DNA from: Stakelama saccharophila
GTDB lineage: Bacteria > Pseudomonadota > Alphaproteobacteria > Sphingomonadales > Sphingomonadaceae
Reading direction: 5' to 3'
Assembly: GCF_032229225.1 (NCBI RefSeq)
Contig: NZ_CP135076.1
Span: 2,089,001-2,153,000 of the forward strand
DNA: 64,000 nt
Shown: positions 34,555-43,156 of the stretch, piece by piece
Position numbering within the stretch: position 1 is the first letter of the stretch
Layout: the number at the start of each line of letters is the position of its first letter
The notes under the pieces: generated by a model
Told to the model about the DNA's origin: nothing
Seen by the model: only the letters and a program-made list of their open reading frames with translations
The model's database searches: none
Program-made: the position numbers and the translations under genes

Positions 34555-34884
34555 TTAGAAGGGGAGCTTGAAACCAGGGGGAAGCTGCATGCCGCTGGTC
34601 ATCTTGGACATCTCCTCCTGCGAAGCGGCATCGGCCTTGGCGCGGGCGTCGTTGAAGGCGGCGATGACCAGATCCTCCAGCATGCCTTTTTCCGACGGCT
34701 GCAGCAGCGATTCGTCGATGTCCAGGCCGATGACGCGGCCCTTGGCGGACGCGCGGACCTTGACCATGCCGCCGCCGGCCGCGCCCTCCACCTCGATATC
34801 GTCGAGCTTCGACTGCGCTTCCTCAAGCTGGTTCTGGACGTTTTGCGCCATTGCCATGATGTCTTCGAGATTCTGCATCGTCAT
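34555..34884 (-). CDS. ybaB: YbaB/EbfC nucleoid-associated protein
   Basis: A 109-residue protein of the YbaB/EbfC family, which forms dimers that bind DNA and coat the nucleoid. Typical features are the N-terminal coiled helix (MAQNVQNQLEEAQSKL), the ASAKGRVIGLDIDESLL strand-turn near residue 46, the EDLVIAAFNDARAKAD helix near 70 and the Met/Gly/Pro-rich tail MTSGMQLPPGFKLPF. The start codon overlaps the dnaX stop as ATGA, the usual dnaX-ybaB arrangement. No recR follows within the window. Confidence 0.96.
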   Translation of the reverse strand: MTMQNLEDIMAMAQNVQNQLEEAQSKLDDIEVEGAAGGGMVKVRASAKGRVIGLDIDESLLQPSEKGMLEDLVIAAFNDARAKADAASQEEMSKMTSGMQLPPGFKLPF

Positions 34885-36584
34885 GCACTCCGTTTGGTCT
34901 TGTCCCAGTCGATCCGGGCGTCCGGAAAGGCCTCCAGCGCAGCGGCGACGACCGGATCGGCGCGTACCTGCGCCCGGAAATCCTCCTCGTCCTGCTGCTC
35001 GCGCTCGCGCAGCGTCGCCCCGCCCGGCGCATTGGCGGTCGCGATCTTCCAGCTCGTGCCCGTAATCTGGCGCAATTCGTTCGCGAGATCACGGGCGAAA
35101 TCGGCTGGAAGGGGCCGAGCCGCGCTGATTTCGAGTTCGGGCGGGGCGAACCGGATGGGCCGCAGGTGATTGCGCACCTGGGCCTGCATCTCGTGCCGGC
35201 CATGTTCCCCCAGCAGCGCCCATAATGCGTCCGGATCGGACGGCAGCGCCACCGGTTCGAGGCCGAGCGCGGGAGCCGGGGAAGCCGCCATATCGCCGCG
35301 CGGTGCGGCCGAGGCGGCGGACGCCCCCGCCGGCGCCCCCGCCGGGGCGACAGCCGGTGCGGCCGGAGCCGCCGTCTGCCCGCTCCCATCGGCCAGCTTG
35401 CGGGCGAGTTCGCCCGGATCCGGCAGCGTCGCGGCGTGCACGATGCGCAAGAGCGCCATCTCGCACGCCTCGATCGGCAGCGCGGCGCTCGACACCTCTT
35501 CATGCCCCTTCAACAGCAATTGCCAGAGCCGGTGCAGCATCGGATAGGAAAGCCGCGTGCCCCAATGGGCCAGCGCCTCGCGCTCCTCACCCGACAGCGC
35601 CGGATCGGGGCGGCTGCCCACCTTCGCCAGCGTCGCGCCATGCACGGTTTCGAGCAGGGTCTTCAGCACCGCCTGCGGATCGACGCCATATTCATATTGC
35701 CGGCGCAGCGCGTCCAGCACCGCCGGGGCATCGCCGGCGAGCAGCAGGCCGAACAGGTCGCGGATGGCCCCGCGATCGGACAGGCCGAGCATCTGCCGCA
35801 CCGCATCGGCACGCACGCCGCCGCCTTCCATCCCGGCATGGGCGATCGCCTGATCGAGGATCGACAGCCCATCGCGCGCCGACCCTTCGGCCGCGCGCGC
35901 CACCAGCGCCAGCGCCTCCGGCTCCGCCTCCACGCCTTCGGATTGCGCGACATGGGCGAAATGTTCGGTCAGACGATCGGCCGGAATGCGCCGCAGGTCG
36001 AAACGCTGACAGCGCGACAGCACCGTCACCGGCACCTTGTTCACCTCCGTCGTGGCGAACAGGAACTTCACATGCGCCGGCGGCTCCTCCAGCGTCTTCA
36101 AGAGGCCGTTGAACGCCTGTTTCGACAGCATGTGGACTTCGTCGATGATGTAGATCTTGTAGCGCGCCGATACGGCGGCATAGCGCGACCCTTCGATGAT
36201 CTCGCGCACATCGTCGATGCCGGTATGGCTGGCCGCGTCCATTTCGATCACGTCGATATGCCGGCCTTCGGAAATGGCGCGGCAAGGCTCGCAGACGCCG
36301 CACGGATCGATGGTCGGCCCGCCCTCGCCATCCGGCCCGACGCAATTGAGCGCCTTGGCGATCAGGCGCGCGGTCGACGTCTTGCCGACGCCGCGCACGC
36401 CGGTGAGAAGGAAGGCATGCGCCAGCCGATCGCGGCGGATCGCGTTGGCGAGCGTCGTCACCATCGCGTCCTGGCCGATCAGTTGCGAGAAGGTCTTCGG
36501 GCGATATTTGCGGGCGAGCACCTGATAGGCATCGGCCTTTTGCGGCTGCTGCGGCTCGCCGAGATCGAGGGCGGAATCGGTCAT
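34881..36584 (-). CDS. dnaX: DNA polymerase III subunit gamma/tau
   Basis: A 567-residue clamp-loader ATPase. The Walker A GVRGVGKTSTARLIAK starts near residue 62, the zinc-binding cysteines follow in NCVGPDGEGG through CGVCEPC (about 80-100), Walker B is YIIDEVHML near 146, and the SRCQRFDLRRI sensor is near 190. Domain III is followed by a Pro/Ala-rich linker (near 410-440) and a C-terminal tau part. The ATG at 36584 gives MTDSALDLGEPQQPQ before the conserved YQVLARKYRPKTF. I did not find a recognisable frameshift signal for gamma. The SRP RNA gene lies upstream and ybaB overlaps downstream. Confidence 0.97.
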   Translation of the reverse strand: MTDSALDLGEPQQPQKADAYQVLARKYRPKTFSQLIGQDAMVTTLANAIRRDRLAHAFLLTGVRGVGKTSTARLIAKALNCVGPDGEGGPTIDPCGVCEPCRAISEGRHIDVIEMDAASHTGIDDVREIIEGSRYAAVSARYKIYIIDEVHMLSKQAFNGLLKTLEEPPAHVKFLFATTEVNKVPVTVLSRCQRFDLRRIPADRLTEHFAHVAQSEGVEAEPEALALVARAAEGSARDGLSILDQAIAHAGMEGGGVRADAVRQMLGLSDRGAIRDLFGLLLAGDAPAVLDALRRQYEYGVDPQAVLKTLLETVHGATLAKVGSRPDPALSGEEREALAHWGTRLSYPMLHRLWQLLLKGHEEVSSAALPIEACEMALLRIVHAATLPDPGELARKLADGSGQTAAPAAPAVAPAGAPAGASAASAAPRGDMAASPAPALGLEPVALPSDPDALWALLGEHGRHEMQAQVRNHLRPIRFAPPELEISAARPLPADFARDLANELRQITGTSWKIATANAPGGATLREREQQDEEDFRAQVRADPVVAAALEAFPDARIDWDKTKRSA

Positions 36585-37135
36585 CACGGCCAATCTAGGC
36601 GCTCGGCCCCGCGAAGTCGAAGGGTATCGCCGCAGCCCGCACCAAACCGCCAAAGGTCGCACAGAGTCGCACCTCAACGCGGGCGCGTGCAGGTGCGCGG
36701 GTGCGCGGGTGCGCGCGCGGGAGAGTATAACCGATATCAAAGAGCAGTGCCGGTGGTGGCACAGACCGGTGGGTGTAGGAAAATGGTTTCTGCGGCCGGG
36801 CGGGTTCCGGAAGGCAGGCGGTCGGTCGGCGCCGGTCCTGCCGGACGGCGAGCGGGCGCAGCGGTGCCGCTCTTGCACAGGTGGGGCTGGTCTGTGGTGC
36901 TTCGGGCGGTGTGGGTGCGGCGAGAGACATGGGTTCCTGCCTTCGCAGGAACGACGGGTTGGGGTGCTGCCATCCACCTGCCCTCCTTTCGAGGGAGGGG
37001 ATCAAGGGATGGGTTCAGCGAAGGCGAGGCTCGATGCCTCGGCTTTGCTTTGCTTTGGCTGGCGTTGAAGCTCGCTGCGCTCGCACCCGCCCCCGACCCC
37101 TCCCTTGAAAGGGAGGGGAGAAGGCGGCGGGGGGT
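36585..37135. other. 551-base gene-free stretch upstream of dnaX
   Basis: No convincing gene. It contains an 8-base tandem TGCGCGGG repeated at 36694, 36702 and, degenerating into an alternating CG run, 36710-36720. A palindrome GTTCCTGC-cttc-GCAGGAAC is at 36934-36953, identical in its arms to the one at 4493-4512, and an imperfect ccctcctttcgagggaggg is near 36980. The dnaX and ffs promoters must be within or beside it, but I cannot place them with confidence. Confidence 0.7.
37097..37118. repeat. Palindrome CCCCTCCCTT / AAGGGAGGGG
   Basis: A 10-base perfect inverted repeat with a 2-base loop, 18 bases beyond the 3' end of ffs on its strand. It could serve as the ffs terminator, though no T-run follows. 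It belongs to the class seen at 6960-6983 and 7535-7556. Confidence 0.72.
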
Positions 37136-37224
37136 GGGAGCCGGAACGACCCGCAGCGAAATCGTTACGGCTGCTTCCTTCCGGACCTGACCGGGTTGGC
37201 GACGACTGCGTCCGCCCGACTCCC
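37136..37224 (-). ncRNA. ffs: SRP RNA (4.5S type)
   Basis: On the minus strand the diagnostic SRP domain IV reads GGTCAGGTCCGGAAGGAAGC then AGCC. The ends GGGAGTCGG and CCGGCTCCC pair over nine bases with one G-T pair, fixing the limits to about 37224 and 37136 (89 nt). The RNA binds the M domain of Ffh, whose gene is at 8134-9639. The position upstream of dnaX is seen in many bacteria, supporting the call. Confidence 0.94.
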
Positions 37225-37289
37225 GCGCGGCCATATGGTCGATCCGCTCCCCCGGCGCAAGGCCCGGATCGCGGGCGTCCCGGCTGCGC

Positions 37290-37889
37290 TCAGCGCCTCA
37301 GCGGCAGGATCACCTCGGTACGGCGCAGGCGCGCGGGCTTCATCGGCGGGTCGTAATAGGCATGTTCCGCCGTCCCCATCGGATCGTGGCCGTGCATGGC
37401 GAGCCAGTCGCGCAGTTCGCGTTCCTTGTCGCGCAGAACGGCGTCGGTGGCCTTTCCCTTGAACCGGATGACGCCGACCCGCCGCGCAGGGACGACCGCA
37501 ATTTCCACCTCCGGCGTCGGATCGGGCAGGGTTTCGCGGCGAAAGCGCGCGGGCATGACGAAGCGGGTGCGCCAGCGCCGGCTGTCGATCGCATTGTCCG
37601 ACAGCACCGGCACCGTCATCGGGATCTTCCGCCCGTCGCGGTCCTTCGCGAAGATATAGTCGGCCAGCCGGCGAAAGCCCGTCCGCAGCGACGGTTCGCG
37701 CGCGCCGGTCTCCGTGGTTTCGACGACCAGCAATTCGGGATAGTCGCGGACTTCGGCCGCGCCGTCCTTTTCGCGCACGCGGTAGTCCGGCCGCTCGACT
37801 GCGCATCCCCTGAGCTTGAAATAGCCGGCAAGGCCCGCCGCGGCGGTGAGCCCCGCGCCGAGCAACGTCCATCGGGTCTGCTTGCGCAT
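37290..37889 (-). CDS. SOUL-family heme-binding protein
   Basis: A 199-residue protein with an N-terminal membrane anchor or signal (about residues 6-24, LLGAGLTAAAGLAGYFKL) and a SOUL domain: VREKDGAAEVRDYPELLVVET near 38, then GFRRLADYIFAKDRDGRKIPMTVPV near 71 and the C-terminal AEHAYYDPP. SOUL proteins bind heme or similar tetrapyrroles; bacterial roles are poorly known. The ATG at 37889 matches the family start. It is 91 bases downstream of the HerA-like gene stop region on the opposite end of that gap and has no clear operon partner. Confidence 0.88.
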   Translation of the reverse strand: MRKQTRWTLLGAGLTAAAGLAGYFKLRGCAVERPDYRVREKDGAAEVRDYPELLVVETTETGAREPSLRTGFRRLADYIFAKDRDGRKIPMTVPVLSDNAIDSRRWRTRFVMPARFRRETLPDPTPEVEIAVVPARRVGVIRFKGKATDAVLRDKERELRDWLAMHGHDPMGTAEHAYYDPPMKPARLRRTEVILPLRR

Positions 37890-37980
37890 CCTCTCTGCCC
37901 TTTCCTTTGCCAATGCGCGACCAACGTCACGACCCGGCGGGAGTTCAACCATTTCGCACCGGCGCAGGCGGGCTGGCGCG

Positions 37981-39435
37981 TCAGACCTCGGCCGGCCGGG
38001 TGGTCCAGCCGAGATGCGGCAGGCTGATCGAGCGCTTGCCGGCGAGATCGACCCGGCTGACGAACAGGTCGCGGCTCTCGATATAGCCGAGCAGGCGGCG
38101 GACGCGACCGAGCGAGCTGGTGCCGTAGGTTTCAGCGATCTCGGCGTCGCTGGGACACGGCGCGCCCTCTCGCGCGGCGCGGGCGACGAGGAGGAACGCG
38201 CCGAGCATGTCGTCGGGCAGGCTTTCGGCCAGATCGAGCGCAGGCGCCCAATCCTCGCCCGGCGCATCGAAGATGCCGGCGCGGGCGCAGGCGAGCCGGC
38301 GGGTGAAGCCGGCGAGGTCGAGCGGCGGCGGGCTGAGCCCCTCCATCCGGCAACGGACCTGGAAATCCTGGAACAGCACGGCGGGCGCGCGATAGGCGGA
38401 ATCGGCATCGGCGACGATCGCGCGCAGCACCGACGCGGTGATCGCCGCCACCTCTTCCGGTTCCTTGTCGGGCAGCGACGGCTGCGCCGCCGGGCGCGAG
38501 GCGGCGAGCCTTTCCATGAGCGCTTCGGAAGCCGGCTGTTTCGGCGGCGCCGGCGGCGGTGGCGGTGGCGGTGGTGCCTCTTCGGCGAAAGAGAAGAGCA
38601 GTTCCTTCATGTCCTCGGGCGGCGCGTCGGGCAGCGGCGTGAGCTTGGGACTGCCGCCGCGCGCGGAGGTTTCCACCGCGCCGATGGTGACCGAGACGGC
38701 CCGGCGCGACACCGCCGGGCCGAGCGCGAGGAAGGTGCCGCGCTGCAAATCGCGGATCTGCTCGGCCTGGCGCCGCTCCATGCCGAGCAGATCGGCGGCG
38801 CGGGCCATGTCGATGTCGAGGAAGGTGCGCCCCATCAGGAAGTTCGACGCCTCGGCCGCGACATTCTTGGCGAGCTTGGCGAGGCGCTGGGTGGCGATGA
38901 TGCCGGCGAGGCCGCGCTTGCGCCCACGGCACATCAGGTTGGTCATGGCGCCCAGCGAGGCGCGGCGCACCTCTTCCGACACCTCGCCGCCGCCGGTGGG
39001 CGCGAAAAGCTGCGCCTCGTCCACGACGACGAGCACCGGATACCAATGCTCGCGCGGCGCTTCGAACATGCCGGAAAGGAAGGCGGCGGCGCAGCGCATC
39101 TGTCCTTCCGCCTCCAGCCCCTCCAGGTTGAGGATGACGGAGGCTCGGTGTTCGCGGATGCGCTCGGCCAGGGCCGCGACCTCGCGCTCGCTATGGTCCA
39201 GCCCGTCGATGACGACATGGCCATAGGGTTCGGCAAGCGTGACGAAATCGCCCTCGGGGTCGATGACGACCTGCTGCACCTGGCCGGCGCTCTTTTCGAG
39301 CAGGCGGCGCAACAGGTGCGACTTGCCGGAGCCGGAATTGCCCTGCACCAGCAGCCGCGTCGCCAGCAGTTCCTCGAGGTCGATCGGCACCGACTGGCCC
39401 GTCCGGTCGGTGCCCATGTCCACAAGAATCGTCAT
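37981..39435 (-). CDS. HerA-like DUF87 ATP-binding protein
   Basis: A 484-residue P-loop ATPase of the HerA/VirB4-related DUF87 group. Walker A is GNSGSGKSHLLRRLLE near residue 32, a conserved VVIDPEGDFVTLA follows near 56, Walker B is VLVVVDEAQLF near 133, and ATQRLAKLAKNVAAEASNFLMG is near 179. A run of seven prolines near 283 separates this from a C-terminal part with a winged-helix-like segment (CPSDAEIAETYGTSSLGRVRRLLGYIE). HerA relatives pump or remodel DNA, usually with NurA nuclease; no nurA is adjacent. The ATG at 39435 gives MTILVDMGTDRTGQ. Role here is unknown. Confidence 0.85.
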   Translation of the reverse strand: MTILVDMGTDRTGQSVPIDLEELLATRLLVQGNSGSGKSHLLRRLLEKSAGQVQQVVIDPEGDFVTLAEPYGHVVIDGLDHSEREVAALAERIREHRASVILNLEGLEAEGQMRCAAAFLSGMFEAPREHWYPVLVVVDEAQLFAPTGGGEVSEEVRRASLGAMTNLMCRGRKRGLAGIIATQRLAKLAKNVAAEASNFLMGRTFLDIDMARAADLLGMERRQAEQIRDLQRGTFLALGPAVSRRAVSVTIGAVETSARGGSPKLTPLPDAPPEDMKELLFSFAEEAPPPPPPPPAPPKQPASEALMERLAASRPAAQPSLPDKEPEEVAAITASVLRAIVADADSAYRAPAVLFQDFQVRCRMEGLSPPPLDLAGFTRRLACARAGIFDAPGEDWAPALDLAESLPDDMLGAFLLVARAAREGAPCPSDAEIAETYGTSSLGRVRRLLGYIESRDLFVSRVDLAGKRSISLPHLGWTTRPAEV

Positions 39436-39544
39436 CGGGTCGCTTTTGGCCGATGGGGTGTGGGAGGGGCAAGGGTGCACATGCGCGCGATTGTCGTGGC
39501 GGCGCGGATGACGCTGTGTCGCCCCTGTGTCGAGCAGAGCCCGC

Positions 39545-39615
39545 GTTCCTGCGGATGCGGGAACCCAGAGCTGCAAGCGCTGTGCCCGAAGCTCTGGGCT
39601 GCTGCCTGCGCAGGA
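39545..39615. repeat. Dispersed double-hairpin repeat, family A, copy 3
   Basis: GTTCCTGC-ggat-GCGGGAAC (39545-39564, one mismatch) is followed by CCCAGAGC (39564-39571) and its inverse GCTCTGGG (39591-39598) around the core tgcaagcgctgtgcccgaa, then cctgcgcagg. The layout equals that of the copies at 4440 and 34411. It lies between the HerA-like gene and the beta-lactamase gene. Confidence 0.78.
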
Positions 39616-39677
39616 GCACGAGGATGGCGGCAGGCACGTCGACTCCGCCTTCCCTGCGGAGACGCGATGAAGGCCGT

Positions 39678-40550
39678 TCAGCGCTGGGCGAAGAGGCGGC
39701 CGACGAGCGAGCCGACGCGCTGGTGGGCCTTGTTCGCGGCCTCCGCGTCCAGCCCCGGCGCGTCGAGATAGCAGGCGATCAGGATCGGCTTGCGGCCCGG
39801 CGGATAGGCGATCGCCACATCGTTGAAATTGTGCGCCCCCGTGCCCGTCTTGTCGCCCACGCGCCAATCGTCGGGAAGGCGGGCGCGCAGGCGCTGGTCG
39901 CCGGTCCTGCTCGCGACCATCCAGCCGATCAGCTTTTCACGCGATTGCGGCGTCAGGACATTGCCGACCAGCAGGTCCTGCATCAGCGTGACCATGGCGC
40001 CGGGCGTCGTGGTGTCGCGCGGGTCGTCGGGCTTCACATCGTTGAGGTCGGGCTCCGGCCGGTCGAGGCGGGTGATCTGATCGCCCTGTTCGCGGATGAA
40101 GCGGGTCAGGCCGCCCGGTCCGCCGACCTGCGGCAACAGGAGGTTGGCGGCGCTGTTGTCGCTCAGTTCGACAGCGGCCTGGGCGAGCTGTTCGACTGTC
40201 ATGCCGCCCTGGGCGAGATTGGCCTTCACCACGGGCGCATAGTCCAGAAGATCGGCCTGGCCGAACTTCACCTGGCGATCCAGCGGCAGGTCGCCGCGCT
40301 GCGCCTTCACCAGCACCGCGGCGGCGAGCAGGATCTTGAAGGTGGAGCACAGCGCGAAGCGTTCCTGCGCATTCCACAGCAGGCGGTGGCCGTTGCCGGT
40401 GTCGATCGCGGCGATGCCGAGCCGGCCGCCCGAGCTGCGCTCCAGCACGTCGAAGATCGACTTGCGGGCCTGGCCGAATAGGGGCGTGGCGGCGGTGAAG
40501 CCGAGCGCGCCGGCGCCGGCGATCCAGTGTCTGCGGTTGATCATGGTCAT
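39678..40550 (-). CDS. bla: Class A beta-lactamase, Tat-exported
   Basis: A 290-residue serine beta-lactamase. By chance its own numbering fits the Ambler scheme closely: Ser69-Thr-Phe-Lys72, Ser130-Asp-Asn132, Glu166-x-x-x-Asn170 (EPDLN) and Lys234-Thr-Gly236, so all catalytic elements are intact. The N-terminus NRRHWIAGAGALGFTAATPLFGQA is a twin-arginine signal. A Cys precedes the catalytic Ser, but no Cys follows KTG, so the carbapenemase-type disulfide seems absent. The ATG at 40550 overlaps the ferredoxin stop codon as ATGA, so it is translated as the last gene of an iron-sulfur operon. No regulator of the AmpR type is adjacent. Substrate range cannot be read from sequence. Confidence 0.95.
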   Translation of the reverse strand: MTMINRRHWIAGAGALGFTAATPLFGQARKSIFDVLERSSGGRLGIAAIDTGNGHRLLWNAQERFALCSTFKILLAAAVLVKAQRGDLPLDRQVKFGQADLLDYAPVVKANLAQGGMTVEQLAQAAVELSDNSAANLLLPQVGGPGGLTRFIREQGDQITRLDRPEPDLNDVKPDDPRDTTTPGAMVTLMQDLLVGNVLTPQSREKLIGWMVASRTGDQRLRARLPDDWRVGDKTGTGAHNFNDVAIAYPPGRKPILIACYLDAPGLDAEAANKAHQRVGSLVGRLFAQR

Positions 40551-40882
40551 CGTCCCTGCATGTCGTGGGCCTCGGCCGGGATGCGCACGGTGAGGCCGTC
40601 GAGATGGTCGGTGAGTTCGATCTGACAGGCAAGCCGGCTGGTGCGCGCGGCCCCGGCGGCGAGATCGAGCATATCCTCTTCCTCTTCGCTGGCGGGCGGC
40701 AGCTTTCCGAAATCCTCGGCCGCGACGATCACATGGCAGGTGGAGCAGGCCATCTGCCCCTCGCACGTGCCCTCCAGCGGCTGCCCCTCGCCCTGTGCCA
40801 CGCGGAGCAGCGTGTCGCCGGGCGCGGCCGTCGTCTCGCGCACCTGCTCGCCGTCGCGTTCGATGAAGCGCACGCGGATCAT
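40547..40882 (-). CDS. 2Fe-2S ferredoxin (adrenodoxin type)
   Basis: A 111-residue ferredoxin with cluster cysteines at 40, 46, 49 and 86 (C-x5-C-x2-C-x36-C, in GTCEGQMACSTCH and RLACQIE). This spacing is that of vertebrate-type/adrenodoxin-like ferredoxins such as Isc Fdx or FdxB. It is likely an electron donor for iron-sulfur assembly or for an oxygenase; the upstream desulfurases favour the first. The start overlaps the desulfurase stop and its stop overlaps the bla start, both as ATGA. Confidence 0.93.
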   Translation of the reverse strand: MIRVRFIERDGEQVRETTAAPGDTLLRVAQGEGQPLEGTCEGQMACSTCHVIVAAEDFGKLPPASEEEEDMLDLAAGAARTSRLACQIELTDHLDGLTVRIPAEAHDMQGR

Positions 40883-41973
40883 GCGTTCTGCACCTGCATT
40901 GCGGCGGCCCGTTCGATCCGGTCGAGTGCGTTCACCAAGTCTTCCCTTTCCGTATAGCGGCCGAAGCCGAGGCGGATGCTCGACCGCGCCTCGGCGTCGG
41001 TCAAGCCGATCGCGCGCAGCACATGGCTCGACCGTCCCGATCCGCTGGCGCAGGCCGATCCGGCCGAAAAGGCGATGTCGCGCAGTTCGCTCATCAGCCG
41101 GTTCACGTCGAGCCCCTCGCGGCGGATATTGAGGTTGCCGCAGTAGCGCCGATCGACTGAACCGTTGATGACCCAGGCCGGATCGAGCCGCGCCGTGGCG
41201 GCCTCGAACAGACGGGCGACATGGGCGGCATCGGCATCGCGGCGCTCCGCCGCCAGTACCGCGGCAGCGCCGAAGCCGGCACAGAGCGCGGGCGACAGCG
41301 TGCCGGAGCGGCCGCCCGCCTCCTGTCCGCCGCCGTGGAGCAGCGGCGCGAGCGTGACGCCGTCCCGGATCCACAGCGCGCCGATGCCTTTCGGCCCGTG
41401 GATCTTGTGCGCCGACAGCGCGATCAGGTCGCAGCCTTGCGGAATATCGACGCGGCCATAGCCCTGCACCGCATCGCACAGCATCCGTGCGCCGGCCGCG
41501 TGCGCCAGTTCGGCGAGATCGGCGACGGGCTGAATCGTGCCGATCTCGTTGTTGACCAGCATCGCCTCGACCAGTGCGGTGCCGGGGACGATCGCATCGC
41601 GCGCGGCGTCCATATCGACCAGACCGTCGCGGTCGACGGGCAGAATGACGATCTCGCGGCCCTGAGCGCGCAACGCCCCAACCGTGTCGAGCACCGCGGC
41701 ATGTTCGCTGGCGATGGTGACGATACGCCCCTGCCCCGCCCCCTTCAGCGCCCAGTTGAGCGCCTCGGTCGCGCCGCTGGTGAAGGCGAGCGTGCCGCCG
41801 GTCGGAAGCAGCGCCGCGACCTGATCGCGCGCGACCTCGATCGCCGCGCGCGCGCTGCGGCCGGCGGCGTGGGCCGAATGCGGATTGGCGTGCTGGCGCT
41901 CCAGCCAGGGCAGCATCGCGGCGAGCGCTCGCGGTGCCAGCGGCGTCGTCGCCTGATAGTCGCAATAGATCAT
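40879..41973 (-). CDS. Cysteine desulfurase, IscS/NifS class (second copy)
   Basis: A 364-residue PLP enzyme that removes sulfur from cysteine. The PLP lysine is Lys190 in LSAHKIHGPKGIG, the stacking His is in ASEHAAVL near residue 91, and the catalytic Cys308 lies in SAGSACASGSGRSSHVL, with the flexible loop typical of IscS/NifS group I. It is very close in plan to the gene immediately upstream but not identical, so the pair is an old duplication or two specialised enzymes. Overlaps at both ends are ATGA. Confidence 0.93.
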   Translation of the reverse strand: MIYCDYQATTPLAPRALAAMLPWLERQHANPHSAHAAGRSARAAIEVARDQVAALLPTGGTLAFTSGATEALNWALKGAGQGRIVTIASEHAAVLDTVGALRAQGREIVILPVDRDGLVDMDAARDAIVPGTALVEAMLVNNEIGTIQPVADLAELAHAAGARMLCDAVQGYGRVDIPQGCDLIALSAHKIHGPKGIGALWIRDGVTLAPLLHGGGQEAGGRSGTLSPALCAGFGAAAVLAAERRDADAAHVARLFEAATARLDPAWVINGSVDRRYCGNLNIRREGLDVNRLMSELRDIAFSAGSACASGSGRSSHVLRAIGLTDAEARSSIRLGFGRYTEREDLVNALDRIERAAAMQVQNA

Positions 41974-43061
41974 GCCGCCCGGCTCCGCGCGTCCTGTGCG
42001 ATCCCGGTCCACGCTTCGGCGAAACGGGCGATGTCGCCGGGCGTGGTGGTCCAGCCGACGCTCACCCGGATCGCGCTGTCGGCCAGATCGGCCGGCGCGC
42101 GGATCGCATCGAGCACATGGCTGGTCTTGAGCGAGCCCGAGGAACAGGCGCTGCCGGCGGAGACCGCGATGCCGGCGAGGTCGAACCGGATGAGCTGCGC
42201 CGCGGCCTTCATGCCGGGCATGGCGATGGAAAGAATAGCCGCCGGCCGGCCGGGATCGGCGAGCACCGTGCCGCCCTGGTCGGCGACCTTCATCCTGAGG
42301 TCGAGCAGCGCCGGCTGCAGCTCGGCGAGCCATGCCGCCGTGCCGTCGTCCAGGCGATCCGCCGCCTCCAGCGCCGCGGCCATGGCGAGCGCGCCGGGCA
42401 GGTTCTCGGTGCCGCCGCGATAGCCGAATTCCTGCCCGCCCGTGGCCCGCAGCATGGCGAAGTCGCGCACCAGCAGCGCGCCGATGCCGGGCGGGCCGCC
42501 GAATTTATGCGCGGAAACAGCCATGAGATCCGCATCGGGCAGCGGCACCTTTCCGGCAGACTGGGCGCAATCGGCGAAGAGCAGACCGCCGGCGTCGCGG
42601 ACGATCGCCGCGATGCCCGCCAGATCCTGCGCGGTGCCGAGTTCGGAATTGACCGCCTGGACCGCCACCAGCGGCCGTTCGCCGCGCCCGACGACGGCGG
42701 CGAGAACATCCATGTCGAGGGCGCCGTTCGGCCTTACCGGCAGGCGGGTGGCGTCGCCCGCCGCGCGCAGGACCGAATCGTGTTCGATGGCGCTCACGGC
42801 GCGGCCGGTGCAATCGGCGTGTGCAAGCGCGATGGCGATGGACTCGGTCGCGCCGCTGGTGAAGATCAGTTCGCCGTCCCAATCAAGGACGGACCGGATC
42901 CGTGCCCGCGCATCCTCCAGCGCGGCGCGCGCGGCGCGGCCGGCGGCGTGCGGCGAGGACGGATTGGCCCAGTCCCGCAGCCCTTCGGCCACCGCCGCCT
43001 GCGCTTCGGGCCGGACGGGCGTGGTGGCGGCATGGTCGAGATGGGTGCGCTCAGCCACCAT
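41970..43061 (-). CDS. Cysteine desulfurase-like PLP aminotransferase class V (first copy)
   Basis: A 363-residue PLP enzyme of the NifS family. Lys186 in VSAHKFGGPPGIG carries PLP, His94 in AIEHDSVL is present, and Cys306 sits in SAGSACSSGSLKTSHVL, so it should be active. It differs from the downstream copy in length of the mid-region and in several loop residues. Together with that copy and the ferredoxin it forms a compact sulfur-transfer operon; no iscU, iscA or hscBA gene is in view. It diverges from the alpha/beta hydrolase gene at 43157 across 95 bases, which must hold both promoters. Confidence 0.92.
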   Translation of the reverse strand: MVAERTHLDHAATTPVRPEAQAAVAEGLRDWANPSSPHAAGRAARAALEDARARIRSVLDWDGELIFTSGATESIAIALAHADCTGRAVSAIEHDSVLRAAGDATRLPVRPNGALDMDVLAAVVGRGERPLVAVQAVNSELGTAQDLAGIAAIVRDAGGLLFADCAQSAGKVPLPDADLMAVSAHKFGGPPGIGALLVRDFAMLRATGGQEFGYRGGTENLPGALAMAAALEAADRLDDGTAAWLAELQPALLDLRMKVADQGGTVLADPGRPAAILSIAMPGMKAAAQLIRFDLAGIAVSAGSACSSGSLKTSHVLDAIRAPADLADSAIRVSVGWTTTPGDIARFAEAWTGIAQDARSRAA

Positions 43062-43156
43062 GGGTTCCGATGATTGCGCGGATCGTCACCGGGCCTATAT
43101 AGCGCCTGTGTTTTCGCGTACCACCGCGCCTATCCTATCCTTGCCAGCAGGTACTG

